From: Nostoc sp. CHAB 5844
Lineage (GTDB): Bacteria > Cyanobacteriota > Cyanobacteriia > Cyanobacteriales > Nostocaceae
Length of the DNA stretch: 38,337 nt
Reading direction: 5' to 3'
NCBI RefSeq assembly: GCF_020829595.1
Contig: NZ_JAIVFW010000065.1
Coordinates: 1-38,337, forward strand
Shown here in pieces: positions 25,394-33,151 of this stretch. The first letter of the stretch is position 1. Every line of letters starts with the position of its first letter. The notes under the pieces were generated by a model that had not been told where the DNA came from, did no database searches, and saw only the letters and a program-made list of their open reading frames with translations. The position numbers and the translations under genes were made by a program.

Positions 25394-26155
25394 CTATTGA
25401 GGTGTGCTAATTTCAGAAGTTTGATTAATTGGTTGCAGCACATTTTGTTCTTTGACTAATGGTGCTTGAGCCACTTGCGAATCTAATTTTACACCTTCTG
25501 TTGTTAACAAACTTACCCAATCAGCTTTGAGTACTGAATCTTGCGGGCGAGAATAGCGCAATTGTGCCAAGGTATCGAGAGTATCTTGCCAAATGCCAGC
25601 TTCAGCATACAGGTTCAAGCGCTCTTGAGGAGATGCTTTTTCTAACTTACTCATCAATTGCGGATTGTCAATGCGTTGGATAGTTCCTTGAACTAACTTA
25701 TCCACAGAGCGGTCTTGAGTATTGCAAATAATTGAGAAGTTCCATCTATACTTTTGGCCTTTAGCTAGGGTATTGGCGGGTAGGCTAACTCCAACTACAC
25801 CAGCATTACCACTATGTTTGTACTTTTGCTTGTAAATTTCTTGGTCATTTTCATCTTGAAGCACTAACTCTACTTCGGGTGCTTTATTTTCAGGTATATA
25901 AAAATATAAGGTAGGGTTAGCTATAGTTGTTAACCCAATATTCGATATTGGAACAAGAGCAGTTAGAAACTGATTTTTGGCTACACAATTTACCCCGCGT
26001 GAACCGCCTGGAACTCTTCTACCAGGACCTTTTCCTAAATTTGGTAAATTGATTTTGACTTCTGCTTGTACTGGCATTAAAGAAGTTAAAATTGCCAATC
26101 CTACAATTGCAGAGATTGCCTTAGACACAAGTTTTGGTGGTAAACGGTTGTTCAT
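25394..26155 (-). CDS. DUF928 protein 3
   Basis: A 253-residue exported DUF928 protein. The signal peptide ends near PVQA (about residue 31). The DUF928 core runs from RGVNCVAKNQ through NPTLYFYIPE, VELVLQDENDQEIYKQKYK, AGVVGVSLP and WNFSIICNTQDRS, ending in the AEAGIWQDTLDTLAQLRYSR helix. The only cysteines are 57 and 144, 87 apart, as in both paralogs. Function of DUF928 is unknown; the family is largely cyanobacterial and, as I recall, often lies near TPS exoproteins. It is the last gene of a minus-strand run, 24 bp after DUF928 protein 2. Unlike its two siblings it lacks the shared ATAGCAGGAGTC leader. Confidence 0.83.
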   Translation of the reverse strand: MNNRLPPKLVSKAISAIVGLAILTSLMPVQAEVKINLPNLGKGPGRRVPGGSRGVNCVAKNQFLTALVPISNIGLTTIANPTLYFYIPENKAPEVELVLQDENDQEIYKQKYKHSGNAGVVGVSLPANTLAKGQKYRWNFSIICNTQDRSVDKLVQGTIQRIDNPQLMSKLEKASPQERLNLYAEAGIWQDTLDTLAQLRYSRPQDSVLKADWVSLLTTEGVKLDSQVAQAPLVKEQNVLQPINQTSEISTPQ

Positions 26156-26179
26156 AATTATGTAATTTTAGGTTGGAGT

Positions 26180-27088
26180 TTAAAATTTGTGCTTGTTTTT
26201 GGGTTGTAATGCCTCTGGCGGAGGAATTAAAGGCTGTTGCGCGATTTGCTGATTCAAGCTCACACCTCTTGCAGCTAACAATTCTTCCCAATCAGATGCT
26301 ATTTCTTGGTTATTAGGAAGCGAGTAGCGCAGTTGGGCCACAATAGCGACGGCTTCATGCCAAATACCTGCTGCTGCATACACAATTGCACGCTCTTGTC
26401 CAGTTGCTTGTTGTAATTTTTTCATTAGTTGTGAGTCTGGCAGCACACGTTGTACCAAACCAGCTACAACCTTATTTTGAGACTTGTCTGTAGGATTACA
26501 GATTACAGAGAATTTCCATTTGTATTGTTTATTTACTGCTAAAGAATTAACAGGCAGACGTATGCTAATTATGCCAGCTTTATTGCTAGGTTTATATTTC
26601 TGTGTGTAAACCTCTTGTTCATTATCATTTTGAACAACTAGTTCTAATTCTGGTGCAGCAGTTTGGGGAACATAAAAAAACAAGGCGGGATTTGAAACTG
26701 TTGTTAATCCTAATTGGGATTCAGGAATTAAAGCTGTTAAAGGAAGTTTCCCCTGTAAACACTGATTAGATACTGGCACAGATGATCTTCCTCTAACATC
26801 ATTTTGGGGGGGGTTTTTTGGTACAGGTCTGCCAAGAATACCACCGAAACCACCTATTGGTAATGAGCGTTCTACAGCAGGGTTTATACCTGTATCCCCT
26901 TCTGACGCTGGTTCATATACCCGTGTTCCCGCTGGGATCAATCTCCGTGGACTACTGAGAATTGGAGGCACAAATATAATTTTTTCTCTAGCCACTGTTG
27001 TATTTACTGGTAAGATGCTAGTGATACCAGTAAATACAACAGTGGCTAAGGCTGTTAGCCCGATGTTTTGTAGTTTTGAGGAGATCAT
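26180..27088 (-). CDS. DUF928 protein 2
   Basis: A 302-residue exported DUF928 protein. The signal segment lies at about 8-34. A Pro/Gly-rich linker of about 70 residues (IGGFGGILGRPVPKNPPQN) is absent from its siblings and explains the extra length. The core has NPALFFYVPQ, LELVVQNDNEQEVYTQKYK, WKFSVICNPTDKS and AAAGIWHEAVAIVAQLRYS. The only cysteines are 110 and 197 (87 apart). The start ATG 27088 has AGGAG with an 8-nt spacer in a leader (ATAGCAGGAGTC) shared with DUF928 protein 1. Its signal-peptide codons contain a perfect 24-bp inverted repeat. Same operon, 35 bp from the previous gene. Confidence 0.83.
   Translation of the reverse strand: MISSKLQNIGLTALATVVFTGITSILPVNTTVAREKIIFVPPILSSPRRLIPAGTRVYEPASEGDTGINPAVERSLPIGGFGGILGRPVPKNPPQNDVRGRSSVPVSNQCLQGKLPLTALIPESQLGLTTVSNPALFFYVPQTAAPELELVVQNDNEQEVYTQKYKPSNKAGIISIRLPVNSLAVNKQYKWKFSVICNPTDKSQNKVVAGLVQRVLPDSQLMKKLQQATGQERAIVYAAAGIWHEAVAIVAQLRYSLPNNQEIASDWEELLAARGVSLNQQIAQQPLIPPPEALQPKNKHKF
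26989..27048. repeat. Perfect 24-bp inverted repeat inside the DUF928-2 signal peptide
   Basis: Arms at 26989-27012 and 27025-27048 are exact reverse complements, separated by a 12-nt loop. They encode residues 14-34 of DUF928 protein 2, starting 40 nt after the start codon. Stems this long are unusual inside coding sequence. Confidence 0.9.
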
Positions 27089-27123
27089 CTGCTGGACTCC
27101 TGCTATGGGGAAATTTTCATCAA

Positions 27124-27957
27124 TTACTTAACTACCGAATCTTTGAGTCCGAGCTTATGACTTTTCAATGGTTTTGGAGCTTGTGGTTCAGAAATTAAAG
27201 GTTTTTGCACTAATGGTTGATCAAACTCTACTCCTGGTGCTGTTAACAACGCTTCCCAATCAGCTTTGAGTTTTACATCATTAGGACGGGAATATCTCAA
27301 CTTGGCTAAAGTATCCAGCGCATCATGCCAAATACCTGCTTCGGCGTAGAGTAGCACACGCCCTTGAGGAGTAGTTTGTGCTAGTTTTTTCTTTAGTGAA
27401 GGATTGTCTACACGTTCAATAATGCCTTGTACAACTTTATCTAAAGAACGGTCTTGTGGATTACAGATTATTGAGAAATTCCATGTATACTTTTTACTCA
27501 CAGCTAAAACGTCCGGGGGCAGATGTATTCCGACTACTCCTGCTTTGGTAGTTGGTTTATACTTCTGCTGGTAAACAACTTGTTCATTTTGATTTTGAAC
27601 AACTAGCTCTACACTAGAAGCAGAAATTTGCGGAATAAAGAAATACAAAGTTGGGTTTGCTTGTGTTGTTAATCCCAAGTTTGACGTAGGAATTAAGGCT
27701 GTAAGATTTTGATTTTTTGTTACACAACCTATCCCGCGTGAAGCAGCTGGTATTCTTCTGTTTGGTGTTCCTAAAGACGGCGGTAGACGTAGTCTTAGGC
27801 GAGTAGCAGACTGAACTGTTCTCTTAGGCTGCTTGATAGGAGTTGGCATTTGTTTTTCTGACTGGGCTATGGCAATTTTAGTAGGAGCGAGAACAGTAAA
27901 CCCAAAAATAGCTGTTAGAAATATCTGCCAAATTTTTTGTGGCATCGGGGCGAGCAT
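27124..27957 (-). CDS. DUF928 protein 1
   Basis: A 277-residue exported DUF928 protein. The signal peptide (IFLTAIFGFTVLAPTKIAIAQ) is followed by a basic linker, then RGIGCVTKNQ, NPTLYFFIPQ, VELVVQNQNEQVVYQQKYK, WNFSIICNPQDRS and AEAGIWHDALDTLAKLRYSR. Its only cysteines are 78 and 165, again 87 apart, which suggests a conserved disulfide outside the cytoplasm. ATG 27957 has AGGAG with an 8-nt spacer in the leader shared with DUF928 protein 2. It lies 40 bp after the molybdopterin oxidoreductase gene and is probably in the same transcript. Confidence 0.83.
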   Translation of the reverse strand: MLAPMPQKIWQIFLTAIFGFTVLAPTKIAIAQSEKQMPTPIKQPKRTVQSATRLRLRLPPSLGTPNRRIPAASRGIGCVTKNQNLTALIPTSNLGLTTQANPTLYFFIPQISASSVELVVQNQNEQVVYQQKYKPTTKAGVVGIHLPPDVLAVSKKYTWNFSIICNPQDRSLDKVVQGIIERVDNPSLKKKLAQTTPQGRVLLYAEAGIWHDALDTLAKLRYSRPNDVKLKADWEALLTAPGVEFDQPLVQKPLISEPQAPKPLKSHKLGLKDSVVK

Positions 27958-27997
27958 TAAGTAGACTCCTGCTATTGAGGAATTTTTATAAATTTAA

Positions 27998-28720
27998 CTA
28001 TATTCCACCAAACCATTCATAACCTTGGTCAATCCAATAACCTTTTTTACTGCTGAGATTACTAGTTAATGTAATGCGAGTTACCCATTTAGATTGTTTA
28101 TAACCAAGCTTGATGGGAGCAGCTAAACGCAGTGGCGCACCGTTATCAGCTGATAATGGTTGACCATTTTTTTGATAAGCAAGTAAGGTTTGAGGGTGCA
28201 GTACGGAGGCAATATCCCAGCTTTCGTAGTAGTTATCAGCAGACTGAAAGTAGGCGTAACGGACTTGAGATTTTGGTTGTACCAAATTCAGTAAGTCTTG
28301 TAAGCGGACACCTCCCCACTGCACGATCGCCGCCCAACCTTCGACGCACACATGACGGATGACCATAGAAGTTAGAGGCAATTTTTGAATATCTGCCATG
28401 CTTAATTGCATGGGCTGATTCACTTCACCGTCTATGACTAGGCGAAATTTTACGGGATCAATTTGGGGAGTAAAGTCATAAGTATTGATGAGCAGTGCTT
28501 GCGGTTGAATGGCACTTAGAGGAAATTCGGGTACAGGTGTCTGTGGTTTGAGTAACAATTCTCCGACTTTGAGGTTGAGTGGCTCAGTTAGGCTACCTAC
28601 TGACTCTGACAGTAGCTGAGTGCCACAACTGCTGAGGAGTAACCCCATGCTGGACATTCCCGATAGTTGCAATAATCGGCGGCGTGTCAATAGATGGCGC
28701 GGTGCTGTAAATTTTTCCAT
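27998..28720 (-). CDS. Sulfite-oxidase-fold molybdopterin oxidoreductase, Tat-exported
   Basis: A 240-residue protein of the sulfite oxidase/MsrP (YedY) fold. I start it at ATG 28720, where AGAGGTGGT is the ribosome-binding site; the longer frame from 28807 overlaps the upstream gene. The twin-arginine signal TRRRLLQLSG (12-21) means it is exported folded with its cofactor; LLSSC (28-32) looks like a lipobox, so it may be membrane-anchored. The molybdenum-ligand Cys is 125 in RHVCVEGW; other cofactor-fold motifs include GVRLQDLL, DNYYESWDI and APLRLAAPIKLGYKQSKW. Next to a membrane cytochrome b it resembles a MsrP/MsrQ-type pair, which repairs periplasmic methionine sulfoxide, but the true substrate is unknown. 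Confidence 0.85.
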   Translation of the reverse strand: MEKFTAPRHLLTRRRLLQLSGMSSMGLLLSSCGTQLLSESVGSLTEPLNLKVGELLLKPQTPVPEFPLSAIQPQALLINTYDFTPQIDPVKFRLVIDGEVNQPMQLSMADIQKLPLTSMVIRHVCVEGWAAIVQWGGVRLQDLLNLVQPKSQVRYAYFQSADNYYESWDIASVLHPQTLLAYQKNGQPLSADNGAPLRLAAPIKLGYKQSKWVTRITLTSNLSSKKGYWIDQGYEWFGGI

Positions 28721-28727
28721 ACCACCT

Positions 28728-29336
28728 CTAAGTAAACATTGATTTAATAAGACGATAACCGCCAACTTTCTGGGAAAACAGAAAATGCGCGATCGCAAAT
28801 AATACAACTATTGGCACGGTAATAAAGTGAACTACTCTTAAGGTTTGCCAGCTGCCAAATAAGCCAGACAACCAATACAGTTGTGCGGGTTTGTACATTG
28901 CTAACCCAGAAGCGATCGCCAGGAGCAAAACTGGTACAATCCCAGTGTAAATTAACCGATGCCAAGCATAGTTTTTCCGTTTCGGATTCTGTCCTTTTTG
29001 TAAAACTTGCAAGTCACCTTGAGAAACAAATCGCTTTTCCCATCGCCGCGTCCCAAATATGTAAACGCCATAGGCTAACAAGTTCAGCGCAAACAGCCAC
29101 ATTGCGGCAAAGTGCCAGTTGCGTCCCCCGCCTAACCATCCTCCTAGTAAAAATGTCCGAGGAAATGTCCAGCCTCCTCGTCCACCAAACACAGGGTTAG
29201 CATTGTAAATTTGTAATCCACTGCCAATCATCAGGCTCAAACTAATGATGTTGAGTGCATGAAATATTTTGGCAGGCAACTCTTGTTTCGGCCCCGCAGA
29301 AGGTTTACCACGTTTACCAGCTTTAGAAGAAGCCAT
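28728..29336 (-). CDS. Membrane cytochrome b (b561/thiosulfate-reductase type)
   Basis: A 202-residue integral membrane protein with four hydrophobic segments (about 27-47, 75-95, 128-148, 168-188). The histidines suited to haem ligation are His26, His75, His170 and His184, a spacing that fits di-haem b-type cytochromes. The basic N-terminal tail (SSKAGKRGKPSAG) should be cytoplasmic. It should pass quinol electrons to the molybdoenzyme encoded 7 bp downstream. The molybdoenzyme's ribosome-binding site lies against this stop codon, so translation is probably coupled. It is not an MsrQ-like sequence by eye, so the pair would be an analogue rather than MsrPQ. The RBS AGGA precedes ATG 29336. 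Confidence 0.82.
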   Translation of the reverse strand: MASSKAGKRGKPSAGPKQELPAKIFHALNIISLSLMIGSGLQIYNANPVFGGRGGWTFPRTFLLGGWLGGGRNWHFAAMWLFALNLLAYGVYIFGTRRWEKRFVSQGDLQVLQKGQNPKRKNYAWHRLIYTGIVPVLLLAIASGLAMYKPAQLYWLSGLFGSWQTLRVVHFITVPIVVLFAIAHFLFSQKVGGYRLIKSMFT

Positions 29337-29595
29337 AGAAATTCCTAAAATTTGTATTTTTAAACCTAAAATGTCTCCGGTCTTCTACTGCCCTATTGCT
29401 ACAAAAGTTTACTAATCTACCTGGAAATCTATAGGCGCTTAGGCGCTTAGGCTAGATAAAGAAGGTTTTTCTTGTTTGGGTGTGGGTTTTTCTGTGAATA
29501 GCTAATTGGAAAAAGTACTGAACGAGTCAACAATATTTATTTCTCATAGCTAATCCTTTCGTCATCCTTCTTGTTAATTAACTAGTCTGGGATCA

Positions 29596-30102
29596 TTAGC
29601 TGAAGGCAGCATAACCAAAAGTAGCGTTGAATGGGCGACACCAAATTGCTGCACTGGCGAAATCTGCAATCTTAACATTATCTGGGATCGCATAGCGTTG
29701 GCTACCAGAGGTTTTTTGCAAGCGTCCCAAACTTACATAATCTTTTTCAGTAATTCCGTAAATTTGGGGTTTTGCTTGACGATGTAAAATCACATGCAAT
29801 TCTGGCCCACTGTCTGTCTTGAAGTTCTGATCTAATTCCAAAAAGTTCTGACCATTTTCAGTAATGATGCGCGCACTACCTTTGGTGATGTGTTCTCCTT
29901 TGACAAAATTACCAGATTTGACAACTGTTGGTGTTTGTGATTCAGTCGGTGACGCTGAGACTGTAGGGGATGGAGTCTCAGTAACTTGAACATTTTGAAC
30001 ACCTTGGCTGGCAGAATTTTCTGTAGGCTGTGTGGTTACTTCTTTTGCACAACCAACGATCGCCAAAGTAGCCAAACTCAAAATTAGTAATTTCCCTTGC
30101 AT
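29596..30102 (-). CDS. DM13-domain lipoprotein
   Basis: A 168-residue lipoprotein. The signal ends in a lipobox AIVGC (Cys18). A Thr/Ser/Pro linker (about 24-62) precedes a DM13 domain: GNFVKGEHITKGSARII, FLELDQNFKTDSGPELHVIL, VSLGRLQKTSGSQRYAIPD and the terminal AAIWCRPFNATFGYAAF, with a conserved Cys and Trp. DM13 is thought to be an electron-transfer module because it is found beside cytochrome b561-type domains in eukaryotic proteins; here, too, it lies near a membrane cytochrome b. ATG 30102 has TGGAGG as ribosome-binding site. It is 183 bp after the CcdA-like gene on the same strand, so shared transcription is possible. Confidence 0.82.
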   Translation of the reverse strand: MQGKLLILSLATLAIVGCAKEVTTQPTENSASQGVQNVQVTETPSPTVSASPTESQTPTVVKSGNFVKGEHITKGSARIITENGQNFLELDQNFKTDSGPELHVILHRQAKPQIYGITEKDYVSLGRLQKTSGSQRYAIPDNVKIADFASAAIWCRPFNATFGYAAFS

Positions 30103-30285
30103 AGTGCAGAAGCCTCCAATTCAGCTATCCCTTTTAATTTTGACTCCTGAATTCTTCTTCAATACTGTCATGATTGTAACTTACCATCAAGTTACTATTA
30201 ACTACTCACACAGTAGCGAAAAACCCTGAAAATTTAGCAAGAATTTATAAACTGTCTCAAAAATTTTATCCGACTGTTGCAGAAT

Positions 30286-30975
30286 TTACAGTGGTAGGCG
30301 CGGAAACATCGGAGCCAGCCACAGTTGAATTTGCACATCCCAACCCAGGAGAATGGTGATCGCCGAGGCGGCGACTAAAACACCGCCAATCCTGTGTAAC
30401 ATTTCACTTTGAGTACGCAAACCCAGTAAAGATTTGCTGGCATAACGCCCAGCATAAGCGATCGCCAATAATGGTAACGCTGCCCCCACACCAAAAGCCA
30501 ATAACAGCGTAAATGTCCCGAAAATTTCATGCTTGCTGGCTGCCAAAACTAAAATGCTCCCCAGTACAGGCCCAGCACAAGGAGTCCACAATAAACCAAG
30601 CTGAGTACCTAACCAAAACTCTCCAGCTAATCCTACTCCCGTGGTTCTTTTGATTCTGCCCAATTGCAAATAACTCAGCAGCAGATAACTCCACTTAGGA
30701 AAGATAGATAGCAAACCCATGAGCAACAGAATAAATATGCCCACATACCGCAAAGTACTGGCCAGCTCAGCCAAAGCGCTGCTGGCAATTCCTAGCAAAC
30801 TACCTGCTGTAGCAAATCCACCCACTAACCCAGCTACTAAAGCTACAGGCCCAAAACGGTGAGTAGAAAGCGATCGCCCTACTAAAACAGGCAAAACAGG
30901 CAAAACACAAGGCGAAAGTACAGTTAACGACCCTGCCAAAATTGCTAATCCGGCTGATAGGGAAGTGATTGCCAT
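30286..30975 (-). CDS. CcdA/DsbD-type thiol-disulfide transporter
   Basis: A 229-residue polytopic protein of the CcdA family, which moves reducing power from cytoplasmic thioredoxin to the periplasmic side. The two redox cysteines are in the typical motifs: Cys23 (LSPCVLPVLP) and Cys133 (TPCAGPVLGS). About six membrane segments are visible. It starts 6 bp after the TlpA-like gene, whose last codons contain its AGGA ribosome-binding site, so the two are a translational unit. The natural partner is that TlpA-like protein. A role in c-type cytochrome maturation is one option (a di-haem cytochrome is in this window), but the neighbourhood also fits disulfide control of envelope proteins. Confidence 0.9.
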   Translation of the reverse strand: MAITSLSAGLAILAGSLTVLSPCVLPVLPVLVGRSLSTHRFGPVALVAGLVGGFATAGSLLGIASSALAELASTLRYVGIFILLLMGLLSIFPKWSYLLLSYLQLGRIKRTTGVGLAGEFWLGTQLGLLWTPCAGPVLGSILVLAASKHEIFGTFTLLLAFGVGAALPLLAIAYAGRYASKSLLGLRTQSEMLHRIGGVLVAASAITILLGWDVQIQLWLAPMFPRLPL

Positions 30976-30981
30976 CTTAAT

Positions 30982-31590
30982 TTATCCTAAAAGCTGACGA
31001 ATCATCTGTTCTGTCTCTGAATAAGCACCTTCTCCAATGTGGTCGTAGCGAATTACTCCTTGACGGTCTGCTAAAAACAAATGCGGCCAGTATTCGTTGT
31101 TATAGGCATTCCAAGTTTTAAATTCGTTATCTATCGGCACCGCATAGGTAATTTTGTGTTTTTGCAAGGCTTGTTTCACATTGTTGACAACTTTTTCATA
31201 AGCAAACTCTGGCGTGTGGACACCGACAACTTTTAGTCCTTTGTCTGCATATTCTTGATGCCAACGGGTCACGTATGGTAGGGTGCGCTGACAGTTAATA
31301 CAAGCAAATGTCCAAAATTGAATTAACACTACACTGCCTTTGAGGTCAGCAGTCGTTAAAGGTGAGGAATTGAGCCACTGAGAAATTCCTTGGAATTCTG
31401 GCAGTATTTTCGCATCAGCAGGTAAGGCCGCTTTAACATCCTGAGTGGTGCTGTTGGTAGTAGGAGTAACAGCTGTGGGAACTGTGATTTTCTGAGAACA
31501 TCCAGATGCGATCGCTACTCCACCTGCTCCTAAAGCTCCTAAACCTAGATAAGTAAGCAGTCGGCGGCGCTTGATGAAATATTTATCCAT
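30982..31590 (-). CDS. TlpA-like thioredoxin, Tat-type lipoprotein signal
   Basis: A 202-residue periplasmic thioredoxin-fold protein. The N-terminus has KRRRLLTYLG (twin-arginine-like) followed by a lipobox IASGC (Cys31), so it is probably tethered to the outer face of the inner membrane. The redox site is FACINCQ (Cys97, Cys100), preceded by the WTF strand and followed by LKVVGVHTPEFAYE, VPIDNEFKTWNAY and the cis-Pro WPHLFLAD loop, as in TlpA/DipZ-type redoxins. ATG 31590 has AAGGA as RBS. It is first of the pair with CcdA. The substrate is not readable from sequence. Confidence 0.88.
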   Translation of the reverse strand: MDKYFIKRRRLLTYLGLGALGAGGVAIASGCSQKITVPTAVTPTTNSTTQDVKAALPADAKILPEFQGISQWLNSSPLTTADLKGSVVLIQFWTFACINCQRTLPYVTRWHQEYADKGLKVVGVHTPEFAYEKVVNNVKQALQKHKITYAVPIDNEFKTWNAYNNEYWPHLFLADRQGVIRYDHIGEGAYSETEQMIRQLLG

Positions 31591-31679
31591 AAAGCAATCC
31601 TTGTAGTTATGAAGATAAACTTTAATACTTTTTAGCTTCGGATAATTACGGCAATACCAAAACGACTTTTCGGAGAAAA

Positions 31680-31700
31680 GGGTGCGCTATTTACGCACCC
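31680..31700 (-). terminator. Hairpin with T-run on the minus strand
   Basis: Arms GGGTGCG (31680-31686) and CGCACCC (31694-31700) with a 7-nt loop. Read on the minus strand the stem is followed by TTTTC, the form of an intrinsic terminator. It lies 220 nt beyond the stop of the repeat lipoprotein gene and 90 nt ahead of the TlpA start. The rest of the 31591-31920 gap shows nothing else. Confidence 0.55.
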
Positions 31701-31920
31701 ATAAATTCCTTTGGTAATTTTTAACTGTGTTTAGAAAGAGTCTAGAAACTCAAATTTGTACAGTATAAAAATCTACCAGTTACTACTTCAACAGTTTTCA
31801 ACAATGGTTACAAAAAGTTTTTTGAGCAATTCTTGTAAGCACAAGTCGCTACAGGATACAAACTTTTTCTTATTTGGGTAAAAACTGTTTTTGTGAAATG
31901 TATCCTAAGCAACGCAACTA

Positions 31921-32193
31921 TTAGGGTGTGCTAGTTGGGGTTGGTGAAGCACTAGCACCTTCTTTTTTCATCGCGTCACCTTCTTTCTTCATCGCGCCAC
32001 CTTCATTCTTCATTGCGCCACCTTCGTTCTTCATTGCGCCACCTTCGTTCTTCATCGCGTCGCCGGTATTAGTAGCAGGAGAAGCAGAGGGTGCATTGGG
32101 AGCAGCCTGATTATCAGTACCATTTGAGCAAGCAACTAAGCTTCCCATCAAAGCAAGACTTGCAATCACACCAACCAATTTTAACTTCATCAT
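31921..32193 (-). CDS. Repeat-bearing small lipoprotein
   Basis: A 90-residue lipoprotein started at ATG 32193 (a second ATG follows directly); AAGGGG serves as RBS. The lipobox SLVAC places Cys22 as the lipid anchor. A low-complexity linker precedes five tandem copies of the heptad AMKNEGG/AMKKEGx (46-80) and a Thr/Ser/Pro tail. The repeats look like a flexible or coiled, charged rod; no enzyme domain is present. Similar proteins are listed as hypothetical or stress-associated in cyanobacteria. Function unknown. Confidence 0.72.
   Translation of the reverse strand: MMKLKLVGVIASLALMGSLVACSNGTDNQAAPNAPSASPATNTGDAMKNEGGAMKNEGGAMKNEGGAMKKEGDAMKKEGASASPTPTSTP
31954..32058 (-). repeat. Five 21-bp tandem repeats in the lipoprotein gene
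   Basis: Each 21-bp unit encodes one AMKxEGx heptad. Central copies are nearly identical at DNA level, so copy number could change by slippage without breaking the frame. Confidence 0.85.
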
Positions 32194-32646
32194 TTTTTGG
32201 AACCCCTTAAAAGTCTTACTAGAGAAATAGACAAGGATCATCCTGTATAATCATATGGATGAAGCCAGATTTTGATCAAAAATTAACTTTTTTTTTAAAT
32301 TCCTTTGCAAAGATTAATTTTACTTAACTATCTGACTTCATAGGCGATCGGCAGAATTTCCATTAATTAGTACAGCACTATCTCTGGGCATTACGCAAAA
32401 AGTCAAAACTTCAGTACATATTATTTGGCTGGAGTTTGCTGAAGAGTAAAAAAGTTTACCAACATCCAACACAGGACAATAAGTAATAGCACAGATCCTT
32501 CAAAGATAAGAGTCTGCTGTTGATTAACAAACCACATTTTCTTTCAGTAACAAACTTTATCAACCGGGTTTCTGGGAACTTCTGCACTTCTATCATCTGA
32601 CATCTGAAGTTTCCGCAAAAACCCGATTTTTTAGATTTGTAACAAT
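32194..32646. other. Intergenic region
   Basis: About 450 bp, AT-rich, with the lipoprotein promoter presumably at its left end. I see no gene, RNA or strong repeat. TTGCAAAGATTAATT (32305-32319) also occurs at 14609-14623, but such a match is expected by chance. Confidence 0.5.
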
Positions 32647-32838
32647 TTATAAATCGGTCTTGATTTTGATTTTGCCTACAGCTCTACCAACCTTCTCCCA
32701 TGTTCTAGCTGTTTCTAAATCTTGCCAATTAGTTCTCAAATGTTCAGCTTTCTCGTAACAGACCTGCGAAAGTATACTAAGCATACCAGATAAACTCAGA
32801 TTTTCTATCATTATCTCTATGTCGCTTTTGTCGTACAT
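32647..32838 (-). CDS. Small conserved-looking hypothetical protein
   Basis: A 63-residue protein when started at ATG 32838, with GGGG about 8 nt upstream. The TTG at 32898 gives 83 residues but has no ribosome-binding site. The sequence is a compact helical protein (IEIMIENLSLSGMLSILSQV, then CYEKAEHLRTNWQDLETART WEKVGRAV), reminiscent of a family of short cyanobacterial hypotheticals. No motif indicates function. Real coding is supported by the regular helix pattern only. Confidence 0.55.
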   Translation of the reverse strand: MYDKSDIEIMIENLSLSGMLSILSQVCYEKAEHLRTNWQDLETARTWEKVGRAVGKIKIKTDL

Positions 32839-33059
32839 TTTTACAACCCCGTAGCAAAAATTTGTTAAACAGCTTTGATATAAGTCATCATCCACCAAAT
32901 TTGGTAGTGATAATACCTAAAATTGTCGCATTTTGTCATGCAGCAATAGAAGGACTTAAAAATTACCTGTAAATTAGCCGGATATATGTCTCATGGCTAA
33001 CCAGAAAATTACAGGCAATGGTGTTAAGTAGCTCAACATAAAATGAGGGTGCTTTATGC

Positions 33060-33135
33060 CTTTGGCTAACGCACCGCCCCAAATATCAAAACGGTGCGTT
33101 GCGCTGTGCGACAACACACCCTACATTTTATGTTT
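33060..33135. repeat. Dispersed GGTGCGTT-type repeat
   Basis: GGCTAACGCACCGCCCC and CGGTGCGTTGCGCTGTGCG, followed by ACAACACACCCTACA. I recognise this as a common cyanobacterial intergenic repeat. It contains an inverted AACGCACCG/CGGTGCGTT pair. It lies just beyond the trhO stop; the remaining DNA from 32839 to 33151 has no gene. Confidence 0.6.
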
Positions 33136-33151
33136 AGTTAGTTTGACCCAC

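Noticed and set aside
32305-32319. 15-nt match TTGCAAAGATTAATT shared with 14609-14623 as a common regulatory motif
   Set aside because: In 38 kb of AT-rich DNA about one exact 15-mer match is expected by chance, and the second site lacks the inverted arm.
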